From Larimichthys crocea (Eukaryota > Chordata > Actinopteri > Sciaenidae), in NCBI RefSeq assembly GCF_000972845.2, contig NW_020852928.1:496001-560000 (forward strand): a stretch of 64,000 bases of DNA, given 5' to 3'. Below, piece after piece: positions 30,666 through 43,521 of the stretch. A program made the position numbers and the translations under genes. The notes below the pieces were generated by a model. That model worked only from the letters and a program-made list of their open reading frames with translations. It ran no database searches and was not told the DNA's origin. Positions within the stretch are counted from its first letter, which is position 1. Every line of letters starts with the position of its first letter.

Positions 30666-33600
30666 CTGATGGTTGGACATGGCAGATGGATGGAGCATCA
30701 TCGGAAGGATTTAGAAAAGAGGATAGAAAGGTTAGAGACTGAGCGTCTGAGAAACACCATGTTTGTCATGAAACAAGTGATCTATGAATTTTCAGTTCAA
30801 AGAGGTTTGTCATCAGTTTACAGAAAGCAGAAATTATGCAACACAAGCATGCTCCATTTGATCTCATTTCAAATGGTCTTTGATGATCTTCTGACTACAC
30901 CAGGCTAGATAAATATGGCATCGGTTCTACTTTTGCTTCCTATGTTCTCTTCTTGTTTATGTGACTAGTGCCTGATACTAAACACGCTGATCAGGATTGG
31001 TCAAACAGATGTGATGCCACATCACAATGATACAGACAAATAAAAATTTCACTGCTGCATCTGTACAATGTAAAAAAATGTCTGCAGATTTTACGGTGAA
31101 AAACTGCCAAACCATGACAGTAAAAGACCGTTAAATGAGTTATTAAGAATTTTGGTGTTTTACTGTACAAATAACAGTCTAAATAAAAATACTAAAATAT
31201 AAAATACTAATAAAAATATAAAATACTAATAAAATATAAAATACTACTATATTTACCTTAAAATGGCATATAAATAAAGAAAAAATATTTCTTATACGGT
31301 CTTTTACTGTCATGTTTTGACCGTTTTTCGCCGTCAAATCTACAGACATTTTAAAATACAGAATAAAACACCAACTTAAATGTGAAATTAACAGTACCAA
31401 TATCCTTTTACTGTAATATTAGAAAAAGTTTTACCGGATTTATTACGGTAAAATTCTGGTAACCACAGCTGCCAGTTTTTTACCGTAAAAACATTATTAT
31501 TAATATTTTAACCTTGTGCCAACCAAGATGACCAATATAAGAGAGAAAGTGGGGCATCACTGTATGTCCCTCACTGTCTCTGCATGTCTCACTAAAAAAA
31601 GTGAAAAGGGTAAACACAAAAAACTTGTGAGAATGTGGCTTGCAGGGAGACATTTCCTGCAGTAGAAGGGGCTGTGTGGCCTTGGAGAAAATGGACCCTT
31701 TTTTTGACCCTTTACACTGTGTTGTGAGCAGTATATTCTTTAGTCTTTGTGCAGGTTTGACCCTAGATGTAATAAGTATGAGACTGTCTTACTGTCAGAT
31801 GAATTAAACAAATGAGACGTATGAAAGAGATTTTAGCCTGTCTGTTTGTGTTATCATTTCCCCCTCCTTTAATCCTGAGCATCCCCAGTGTAGTGTGCCA
31901 GTATTTATGAACAGAGAGAAGCTGCCGCAGGACAGGGCAGCATAGTTTTTACCTGTAAGAAGGGGAAGACAAAACCCACAGTGAAGTTGGACAGCCAGTT
32001 GAGTGATCCTCCTACGATGTAGGCCGCTGGGCGGTGGGACTGTTTAAAGAGCTCCGCTGTGATTAGGAAGGGAACCCCCGCTGCAAGAGGACCAAAACAA
32101 AAGATATGAAAGTTCATTAAAAGGGGCATGGCACTGAGTTAGTCTTTCACTTCCATTAGGTGAATAACAGATTACACAGGAACTGTCAGAATCTGTCCAG
32201 GCTGAGAAATCCTGACTTTGACTTTCTTGTATCTTGATTCTACATCTGTCACTATGCAACGTGACATTGTTCAAACTCAAGCCATCCCACATGTAAAGTA
32301 GGCTTTCAGCTTATGTGACAATTAAACTGACATCAAACCTGAGGAGGTGATCTGTTTTCACATAAATATACATGAATATGATGAGTAAGCTGAGCTTGAT
32401 GTGTAAAACTGCTGGACTTCCCCTTTAGAGCATGAATGAATGAATGAATCAACAGCTATTTTCATAAATGGACTTTTTTAAGCAAAAAGGTAAAATAAAA
32501 AAAAATGGCTTTAGAAATCTGAGTTCTGGACTTTTCTTCAGACAGATTTCAGGATGTTAACTTTTGTTAATTGTGTTTTTGATTAACAGAGAAAATAATC
32601 ATTAGTTGCAAAAGTTCCATGTAAAACCAGAAGTTTTTTTAAAGAACCTTGTAAGAAAAGTATTTTTTCGAGTGTGGTAACTGCTGGTGTTACATTATAT
32701 AGAATTCACTAAGTGCAGTCATCAATGATATGAAACTATGGAATCTTGAATTAAATATTATCTTAAGTCACTCCAGTTCTTGTCCCTGAGCCACATGAAG
32801 GTAAAACTTTTCATTCTTTAGAATGAAGCAGTACATTTTGTTTTAAAAAAGAGCAGATGAGTCTCCTAACAAGATATGTTAGCATGCAAGATTTTTATTT
32901 TTTTTGTAGCGAAAACACTATTTACAATCATGATTTGATTATTAACGTTCATTCATCATCTTTCACAGGAATGAGGATTAACAAGGCTAATTAGAGATAA
33001 AGAGAATGTGGTGAGAGCCAGGCCAGCATATGGATGGGAGAGTCATCTATCAAAAGAATGCATACTAATATTTTATTATTATAGTCTTTCATTAAAACTG
33101 CATTATTTGTCTCTCTTACAGGCGGGCACAGAACATGGGTTTGTCATAGCATGCATAATTGCACAGAGAAAAATAAATAGACATATTTATCACTGAATAA
33201 GAACAGTTAGCTAAAACATAGAACAACGTGACTTCAATATACAGACTTGACAGATTTTGTATAAATATAGAGCTCAGTGCTTTCAGTTAAAATACATAAT
33301 GAATTATCAGAGACCCCTCCAGAAGAGTGTTATGGTATGAACTCTAGAGGGAGCTGTTAAATAACACAAAGCAACTTGAACCTCAGACAAACCAAGTGAA
33401 GTACCGGTTACCACCTGGGGTCAAACTGAAAGTGATTTTAAAATCCTGCAGTGCTTAAGAAATAAAATCATCCCCTCTAATGTGCAAATAGCATTAGAGA
33501 CATTTGTCTATACCACAATACAATGGAGAATCATTGGAATAATAATCTTTACAGCGAGAACATATCAGAACACAGACTGACAAGGCTAACTTTAAAACCT

Positions 33601-34576
33601 TTGTTATAAAGAAATATATATTAAATAAGTGAAATATGAATAATGTCTTATTTGTCCTCTGCTCTGAGAGCAAACTGAATATCTCTGGGTTTTGATCAGT
33701 CATGGACAAAACAAAACAACTTGAGCTATGGGGAATTGCATTGATCATTTACCAGTTTTTAACATTTTATGGACTGATGAATTCATTGATTGAACTGAAA
33801 AAACAATCAACAGATCAATTAGATAATGGAAATGATCTGCATTTGTATGAGTATAGGGACTGGAAACTAGCTGATGGTGTGTGCTGTGCTTCTCTTCTAT
33901 TTTAAGGTTCATTAAGTGTTGAACCAGGTCAGTTAAAGATATTAACAGTGTGTAACAGTACAGGTAGTTCTGGCATCAGTTGTGTACTGCACAGCTTGAA
34001 TGAGTAAATCACACCGGGTAAGACCTTTAATGTAGAGTACAGATTAACTTGCCTGGACCGATGCAGAAGCCAGCGATGATGCCGACCACACAGCCGACAC
34101 TGATGTAGCGCATGAACGACAAGTGAGCCTGCAGGGAGAAGAAACAGGACAACATGACCATATGTAGCCATTTCCTTGAATGTGAGACTTGACTCCTTCC
34201 TTCTCCATGATGCTTCACACCTCAGCCTGCTGCTACGTGACTCTACATGGAATCCACTGTTCCAAAGGGCAGAACAGGAATACAGTGCATTCTGCCAACT
34301 GACACAGCTGTTTGTCCACACTTATTCCCCTGCTGAAAATCTGAGATGTGTTCATTTGTCTTTTGCTATCCTATTGCTTTCTAGGAAGTGAAGACAAAAT
34401 ATCAGTGTTTTCAGGACATGAATGAGTGTGTACAGTAGAGCTGGTAGCATCAGTGAAGGTTTGGACAGTCGTGCTGTCAAATACATCATAAATCCAAATA
34501 GGCCTTTTGAAGTGGAGAAAAAAAAAGAAGTTCATTTTTAAGTGTGATAAAGTCACACATGAAGCAACATCATGCA

Positions 34577-34652
<76 letters not shown>

Positions 34653-36288
34653 GTAATATTAGTGCTAATGTGATTCCAGCACTGCAGACGCCCATCATGG
34701 CAAATCCCCCGATCATGAGAGGCCTCCTGCCGAGCTTCTCTATGGTGAAACACTACAGAAGGAGACACAGAGTTCATGTCAGAAAACACAAACTCATTTG
34801 CTTTCTTTCGAGAGTGAGATTACAAGATTGATATCAAATAATATTATATTTTTATTACTATTATACTAATACTGTTCTCTAAACCTAAGAGCCGGGTTCT
34901 GATCGAGGTTCCCAAGTCCTTACACATGGTGGGAATTGCTGGTCTCTGTAAATAATATTAGAAAGAGTACAGTCTAGACATGTGCTATATGGAAAGAGTC
35001 ATAAGATAACCTATGTTATGATTTACATTCTAAATAAAATGGCATTGAATTGAATAAATCTTATCTGTCCGCAGAGGTTAGCTTAGCAGTTTTACCACAG
35101 TTACTAATAGTTTAAAGAATGGTTGGAAAGTTGGAGGGTTAGGGTTAGTGAGAGAGTGTTTGTCAAGTTTACCCCAATGAGTCCAGCGATGATCTCTATA
35201 ATTCCTGTTCCTGCTGTGGTGTATGGGATCTCTGGTTCTGGGATGTCTGCATTCTTAAAGATGTCGTTGGTGTAGAACCAGATCTGTGGTGGAAAAATAA
35301 GTATGAGAAGATCAGTTCTCTGCACGTTACGATGTCAGCCTTAGAAGTTTCAATAAGAATACATCAGCTCATACAGCCAGGAGCAGATGATGTCTCTGCA
35401 CATGTGGGCACGTCACAGGTTTCAATGCAGCTGTATTAGAAAGTATGCAGAATAAATATCACCGACATATTCAATGTGCACATCAGCACAGAGGTTTCTG
35501 TGGTTATTTCACAGTCTGGTAATTACTGGTAGCACAAGATGTAACCAGTTGATCTGCTGTGCATAATTCTGTCTGGACAATGAGTCATTAGTCCTGTTAG
35601 AGACTGCAGATGGGACAGACGGCTGCTTCCTTCAGGTAGCTGTAAAGAATGTAAAGAACTGTTGTGGATTAAGAATCACTCTTTATTCATTCTGGCTGTT
35701 ACAGATGCTGTCATTGGAAGAAAAGTTTGTTTTTGTTTGTAATTGTTATGGTGATAACATTTTCAGCTGTAGATTTTGTACAACAACAAGAAACAGGTAT
35801 ATGAAATATGTTGCACTTCCTGCAAATTGCAATCCACGCTGCACTGCATGTCACTGACAAGTCCAATGAAGTCATCACAACATTTTTAATGTCTTGCTTG
35901 TCTTTTGCCATGTAATGTTGGCTAAAAAAGCACACTGCCCAGGTTATTCACGTCACACAGCTGCAGTTACCCACAGCTAGCTAAGCCAGTAACAGGTCAC
36001 CTGATAGCAGTTTGGCTCCGAAGCAAAGGTAAAACATTTCTCCCTGTAATGTGACATATGCCTTGAGTAGGGAAAACAGTGGTGTAAAAATCTAAATGAG
36101 CAGGCAGACATTCAGGACTTGCGGGCTGCACAGGTGGCCCAACATTGCCACAGAGAGACGGCAGACATTTGCTCACATTCAATTCAATTTGAGGCTTTAG
36201 GGGGAGCAGGACAGGAGGTGTAATAACTGGAGACAGCAGACGATGGTTAGAGGAGCAGGTAGAGAAGTACACTGACACACACTGGTAT

Positions 36289-36370
<82 letters not shown>

Positions 36371-39300
36371 GTGGTGCATCAGGACGTGTGCCAAGTGTTG
36401 CCAACTGTCACCTGCACTTAGGACTAACTGTCACCTCAAGCATCTGCCACATCCCAGTCACGATCATCATCATCATCATCACATCAATATGCTCAAGAAC
36501 ATCAACAACATAATCACAGTTATTGCTTGTCATCATCACCTTCATCAGTGTCATCACTGTTAATATCGTCCTCGCCATAATCATCATCATTATCAACATC
36601 AGGGATGATCGTCAGCATCATCGTCAAATATAACCACCTCAATCACTGCCATCTTCATCATCTTCCTCATTATTACACTCATTATCAGCATTGATGTTGT
36701 TGTTATTGCACAGTAATGAACTATATCATCACATCACAAGCTCTGTCATCTCTGTCACCAATCCATCCATTTTACATAACAACTTATCGTTATCATCCTT
36801 GTTGTTGGGGCCTGGAGCCAATCCCAGCTGACACCGAGTCCATCTATGGTAAATGGACTGTACTTATATAGCACCTCTCTCGTCTTCCAACCACTCAAAG
36901 TGCTTTTACACTACATATATCATTCACCCATTCACACACATTCATACACTGATGGCACAGCCTTCAGGAGCTATTTGGGGTTCAGTATCTTGCCCAAGGA
37001 CACTTCCACATGCAGACTGGAGGAGCTGGGGATCGAACCACCGATCATCTGATTAGTGGACGACCCACTTTACCCACTGATCCAATCACCACTATCACCA
37101 ATATCATCTTTGTCACCTTAGTCATTAATATTACCGTCATTATTAACATTGTGACTTTTGATTACATTTATCCATTGATTAATTTATCTACCAGCAGTAA
37201 TATGACCATCATCCTCCTCATCCTCATCCAGTGCTGCTGTCAGTATGTGCATGTTTCAGCATTGTTTCACTTTGTTTAGGTAGAGCTAATTAGCAGCTAA
37301 AAATACAGCCTAGAGAAGGGTGTGCTAATGAGTTCAGCTCCAGTGCTTACAGCGTGCACTTTCTGGCCCAGGCGCCCCGGTAATCATTTGAATAATTAAT
37401 GAATCTCCAGGGCAATATTCAGAAGGAGAATTTGGCTAATCGTATCGGCAGAAAAATGATGACATCAGCTTTTGGCTTTATTCATGAGACCACGCGAGGC
37501 GTATAAAACAATGAGGGATCATTTAGGCACATTTTCATCTCAGTGTCTTTGTCTAATAAGATAGATCAATCAGATGAGGGAGCTGCAGAAACGGGGGAAC
37601 AGTTGTGGTGGATATGAAGAGGAGTCTTGGTGAGGGGGATAAAGTGTAAGTGAAAAGAGTCAGAACAGACTCAAACCATCTGATGCTGTTTCATCAGGAG
37701 TTTGTGCCAGTTTGTCCGTCACTGTAGCCTAAAGACTCCATTTACCAGACACCATTTGGCAGCCAACAGCTGATGGTAAGCAAGCACAAAGAGGGGCTAC
37801 AGAGACAGAACGTTTGTTTAATACCATTCTGAAGCAAACACCTGCTCATACTCAAAATCACCCATAGCCAACAGTACTTTAAACAACTGGGATATAATAC
37901 TAGGCCATGACATCAGCGTTCAAGGTTAATTTATTTATCATTATTTATTCGAAAAACACATTGTTGTTCAACAAATTATATGCTGTAGTCCCTTCTTGCT
38001 ATACAGAAAACATATGGAAAAACAACTGATATTTACGGACTGGGGATGTTGAATTGAGTAGTCTCACAGCTGTAGTCTGGTGATATGGCAGCAGACACTT
38101 CTGGGTGACTTGCCAGACGGTAATCTCTATAAGCAGATATCTGCTTATGAATGCAGAATCTGTAGGTGAGTATTTTTAATCATTGATTACGGCTTCAGTT
38201 GCAACAATTGGAGAGCTGCTAATCAGACTGCAAAGGAAGTCTTGGCTTGGATATCCGCTGGGTACACCTGAAGCCAGAAACATTGGCTGTTGCCCCCAGA
38301 GGCTAAATCGTTGTCAGACAACAGCTAATGGGTTCCTGAGATTGGCCAGAGATGGCAGCAGGGTGTACAGGCTGTGGCTGGGGCCAGCGTTGTCCTTATA
38401 GTGTCCTTTGAAGGCACCTCACCTCAGAGATATCACTGATCCCCTATGGATGGGCACCAATTATGTACAAGGCAGTTCTATTCACCCGCTGCAGAGCCCT
38501 ATTGTCCTCAAAACTGATGGTTGTTTGATAGAGATGTTGTCTTCTGCAAACTACACAACAGAGTTCTTTCTACGTTGTGGATCATGTGTGGTATGGTGTG
38601 AACAGGGAGGAGCTGAGCACAGCCCTGGGGGATTCCAGTGTTGCCCAGCAGTCTGAACTGTGTGGAGTCTGATTATGAAGACAGTTCATCGTGTGGTACT
38701 GAAGCCCTGAGTGCCCAGTTATTGACATGTTTTTAAAACACAGCCTGGGATATTATCACGCCCAGCAGCTTTACTCATATTCACAGCAGGATTCTGCTCT
38801 GGATACTGACTGTGGACTGTCTTCAAGCAGTGACGTCAACTTGACAGCCGAAGTTTTTGTTCCTGAGATCAAAGCGAGAAGAAAATGTACTAGGCTCATT
38901 AGGCAACGTGTCCTCACACATGATGGGCTGAGGCTTTGTAGGCTGCGAAGGTCTGGATTCTTTGTTTTCTCATGTGACTGCTGATGACCTCATGCAGTTC
39001 CTGTAGTGTATCTTTTTTTTAAATTTGAACAACTTATGGATAAATATAAACAGCAGCAACAATAACAGATAATATGGTTGGCATTACATTAAATATTAAA
39101 CATTAACATCTTAACGTTAAAACTCAACTTTGGGAAATGGAGTACATTGTCCATCCACTTTAACCACATTTAGGCACCAAGAGTCATTGATGTAAACACT
39201 GAGTTGAGAAGACTGGTTCACTTCCCCTGATTTGACTGTAGTCTTGTGTTGTGTTGGTATGGAAATGCAGTCTGCGGTCTCTGTAAAGATGTGGGCACAA

Positions 39301-42300
39301 CACTCTTTGATTTCCTGTTGTTGAGTTAGTCTTAATTCAGCTAAATTAAAGAAATAATGTGATTGCTTCTTCAAGCCACTTTGTTCTAGACTTGATAAAT
39401 GCACATTTTGCTTCTTGACTGTATAATTCATCTAGTTTAGTCTGCAAGATAGCCAGTTGCAATTTCTCTTCTTCTAGCAATGTGTCTGGGTGTTTATGAC
39501 AGAAAGTGGTCATTATTGTCACTGCTTTTCCTCTTCAGAGCTTCTGGATTTTGCCTTTACACCACAAAAACTTCTTAAAAATGACCGACCTCAAACTTTT
39601 AAAGTTCCCAATTAATTCCATCTTGTTTTCCTTGTCTAGCTAGACAAGAGCTATTGAGTTTCCAGTACACAGACTGAGCAGTGCATTTTTTACATTTATC
39701 TTAATGTATATAGCCTGATGACGTATAAGAGGAATGGGCCATATATTTACATTATTATTGTAAAATAAAGAGAGAAATAAAAAGTGTTATTTCCACCATT
39801 TTGTTTTTTCCTACAATATTAGACAGGAGGATGCTGGGTAATGGAGTAGCCTTTATGGTAGGGGATTTAGGACCTGTCTTGAGATTTTATAAAGACCTGT
39901 GAGTTGCAAAAGAACGACTCTGTTCCTCCTCTGGCATATATGTGGTTTGAGCAGTGGAGCTGAGTGAGCAGTGCAGTAGGATAGAAGGTCTATTGTTAAT
40001 AAGTGAGTCACACTGTTGGTCATGTAGTTCTCAAAACACGCTGTCACTTTTGTGGCATCTGTTTGGCCTGCCGTAACGTAATGACCTGCTAATCATACAG
40101 TGAGGTGACACTGTTCAGTGAAACATTTTTATGGATCAAATGTAAAAAATTGGAAAAAAATTGGTTCTTGTGACAAACTAACAAATAATTATGCCAAACT
40201 CTGCATTTCCTCTCAGCTCTACAGAGTTTGTTAGTCTCATTGTTTTACATCTGCAAACAAGAAGCTGTTTTCAGTGCGAAAGACAAACAGCAGCTACTGT
40301 ATGGTAAGCATATGGAGAATTTCGTATCTACAGAGCCAGATATTTTCCTAAGGAGTTTGTAGATAACAAATCAGAGAGTGAATATTGGACACACATATCT
40401 AATTGAATGCTAATGTTGCTTTGTGTATGCTGGATATGTAAACACACAACTGTCTGCTAACAGTAGCCATGTTTTACTTAGCTTGTTCCAACCCCGCAAG
40501 TGGCCGAAACTCAATTGATACAGATTAATGTCACTATTATTTAACAATATTTCATTCAGTCATTTGCTAATTCTATTTGTCTCAATGCATTTCAGCCTCA
40601 GGGACCTTGGAAATGAAACACTGACTGACTCATGACTCCCATGCTTGATGTGTGATCTTGGTGATTTCCCCCTTGGAGAAACAAAATAGACTTACTAAAT
40701 AGACTAAATATTAATTATAATATCAAAAAGACATGCCAACCTTCCACACATAACTTTTTTCTTTCTTTCATTATTAAAAAGAGTCCTTACAGCATCGATG
40801 CCAGACAGCTGCATGCCGATGTTGATGACCACAACACTGAGGACCTGCCAACGGACTGTGTCATCCAGCAGCAAGTTCCACACTGACAGCGTCGCCACTG
40901 ACGATAGGGAACGCTGCTCCTCCTGCATCTCTTCAATCTCAGCCTGGATGTTACACTTGGCTCTGTACCACTTCAGGGCTGAGAGATGGGACAGGAAGCA
41001 GCATGGTTGTAGCACATCATAGAAAGATACAACAGCACATCTAGTGTGTGTCTGGAAGTTCTATGGTTTGCCCTGTTTAAGTATCAGTAAGTCAGAAAGT
41101 CTGTCCACCAGTCATCAGCACCTTTAATTTGTGGTGTGCCACAAAGATTCATTCTTGGTTCCATAATGTTGTTTATGTACATGCATTAATAGTAATACCT
41201 CCTGCTAAGGTAGATAACTGCCAAACGTCTCAAAACATATTACAACTAAACTGTCAACATGGTGTAAAGCTCCCACTTGTTGATGTTCAGCAACACTGAC
41301 CTGTGATGGTGGCGTGGACATTGTGCTTTTCAATCAGCAGGTACCTGGGGCTTTCAGGGAACCATGGCAACAGCATCAACTGGATAAAGGTGGGTACCAC
41401 CACTACCGAAAGAAAGAGGGGCCAGTGCTCCTCCTGTAATGGTTCAAACATGTCATGTATTGTTTTTTGGTTGATAACATATTCATTTTACACTGCAATG
41501 GTTGTCCATAGGACAACATTATTGATTAGAAGTTTGGGCCAAAATGTCAGAAAATGGTAAAAATTGTATTGATTGTTGTTTCCCAAAGCCCAAGGTGATG
41601 TCACATAAAGGGCTCAAGAAAACTGAAAAAATTCACATATGAGTAACTAATTTCTCCGATAAACAAACATTCAAAACAATTCATTGATAATCAAAATAGT
41701 GGTGATTAATAGCAATTAAATTAAGAGTTTACAACTAATCGATTAAACTAATCATTGCAGCTCTAGATGACCATGAAAGCACTTAATCTGAATAAATTCT
41801 AATAAATGGTGTTCACTTCAGGACATCCCTGTCAAAGTCACCATAACATATCTCACCAAGATATGTTTTGTCAGCCAGTGTAACACTAAACACACTAATG
41901 TTAGGGAAACTGTCTGGGGAAAGCCCAGAATTGTTCTTCAGTTACTGTTATTTGGCATTTAAATGACAACATTTTGATGCATAAAATGCACAAATTGCAA
42001 TAGAGTTTTGAAATTGAGTTTGCTATACAATGTAGAAGTGAAGAACTTGTAAGTTAATCTAGAGCCAAGCTTTAGCTCCACACCGTAAACCACACGGTCA
42101 CATGAACTTTACCTGTAATCCCCTGCACACAATGGCTGTTCTTAGAAAGCAGTGTTTACTACCTTTCCGAGAAGCTCATGTAGGCCGAAGATTTGGGCAG
42201 TGAAGACTCCAGTGCCTATAAAGATACTCGGCACGAGACCCAGGAAACCTCGCAGGTTCTTAGGCGCTATCTCTCCCAGGTACATTGGTACGACGCTTAA

Positions 42301-43467
42301 AGAGATGCCTGCAGTAAAAAATCCCAGAGAGAATCAATGTAGCAGTACACTGATGTACTTTGATGAAATGTTCTATAGAGATTTGACAGGATAACTCAAC
42401 TATTATGTCAAAAAATATGTAAGAGCAACAGCCAATAAAGAGACACTATGAGGACAAAAGTATGTGGACGCAGATTCCTTGAACTTTATATTAATATGTG
42501 ATTGTTGGATGCAGTCCTGAGAATTGAAACTGGTAAAAAAATAAAAATCGAGGCACCGTGGCAGAACACTTTAAAATTCTTGAGCACTCTGAGATGAAAA
42601 ACGAAGAAAGAAGAAGCAAATAGAAATTGTCTTGGGTAACTTGTAAAATGTCAGAAGAACATAACAATGGCACAAACCCTACCAGCCCACTAATATTTGA
42701 TCATCAAAGGATGAATTACTTAATTTATTATTGAATTTTGATCATTATTAATTTTACAAAAATGTAATAAAATTTTTTTTGAGGATTTGCTGCTTGTTTA
42801 TGAAATATGTTTAGGACATGACATTACCACTGGGAAATTCTGAAATTCATTATAATTTTTTTTAGATCTGATTATTTGTCACAATAAAACAGATTAATTG
42901 ACAACAAAATGATGAAATGATGTTTTATAAGTACTTGTTGTCACTGATTAACTATGTGGCTCTTTTCTGCTTCTCTTTTCTCTCTCAGCTCTCTTGGCTG
43001 GTAAGTAACCTATCATTAGTACAACCCCTATCAGTAGTGCAGTAGTGTCACACAGACAGAAGTACAAGTCTGCTCCCACTCAGTCAGCAGAGCATCAGTG
43101 AAGCCCAACAATGATGTTTGGTGATCAGGTCTGGCTCACTGTTGGAGTTCTAGTTCATCCCAAAGGTGTTGGATAAGATTGAGGTCAGGTCTCTGTGCAG
43201 GCCAGTCAGGTTCTTACAGCAAACTGAGAAAATCATTTATTTATTTAAACAGGAATCGGCCTCCACTGAACTGGAACAGAGTGTCTGCATACATCTCACT
43301 CACTGATGTGTGGGTATAAATATGTGTGTGTGTGTGTACCTGAGTGGATTCCTGTGATGAAGCGGCCGATGATAACCATCTCAGGAGAATTACAAATCCT
43401 GCTAAAGCCCATGAGTGAGCCAGCAATAAACACCAGCACTGTTGTGTTTATCACTGTGCCTTTTCTG

Positions 43468-43521
<54 letters not shown>

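Noticed and set aside
35700..36290. Search for an extra transporter exon between exons 7 and 8
   Set aside because: Exon 7 and 8 phases already join (GIDA to IWFYTND), leaving no missing sequence.
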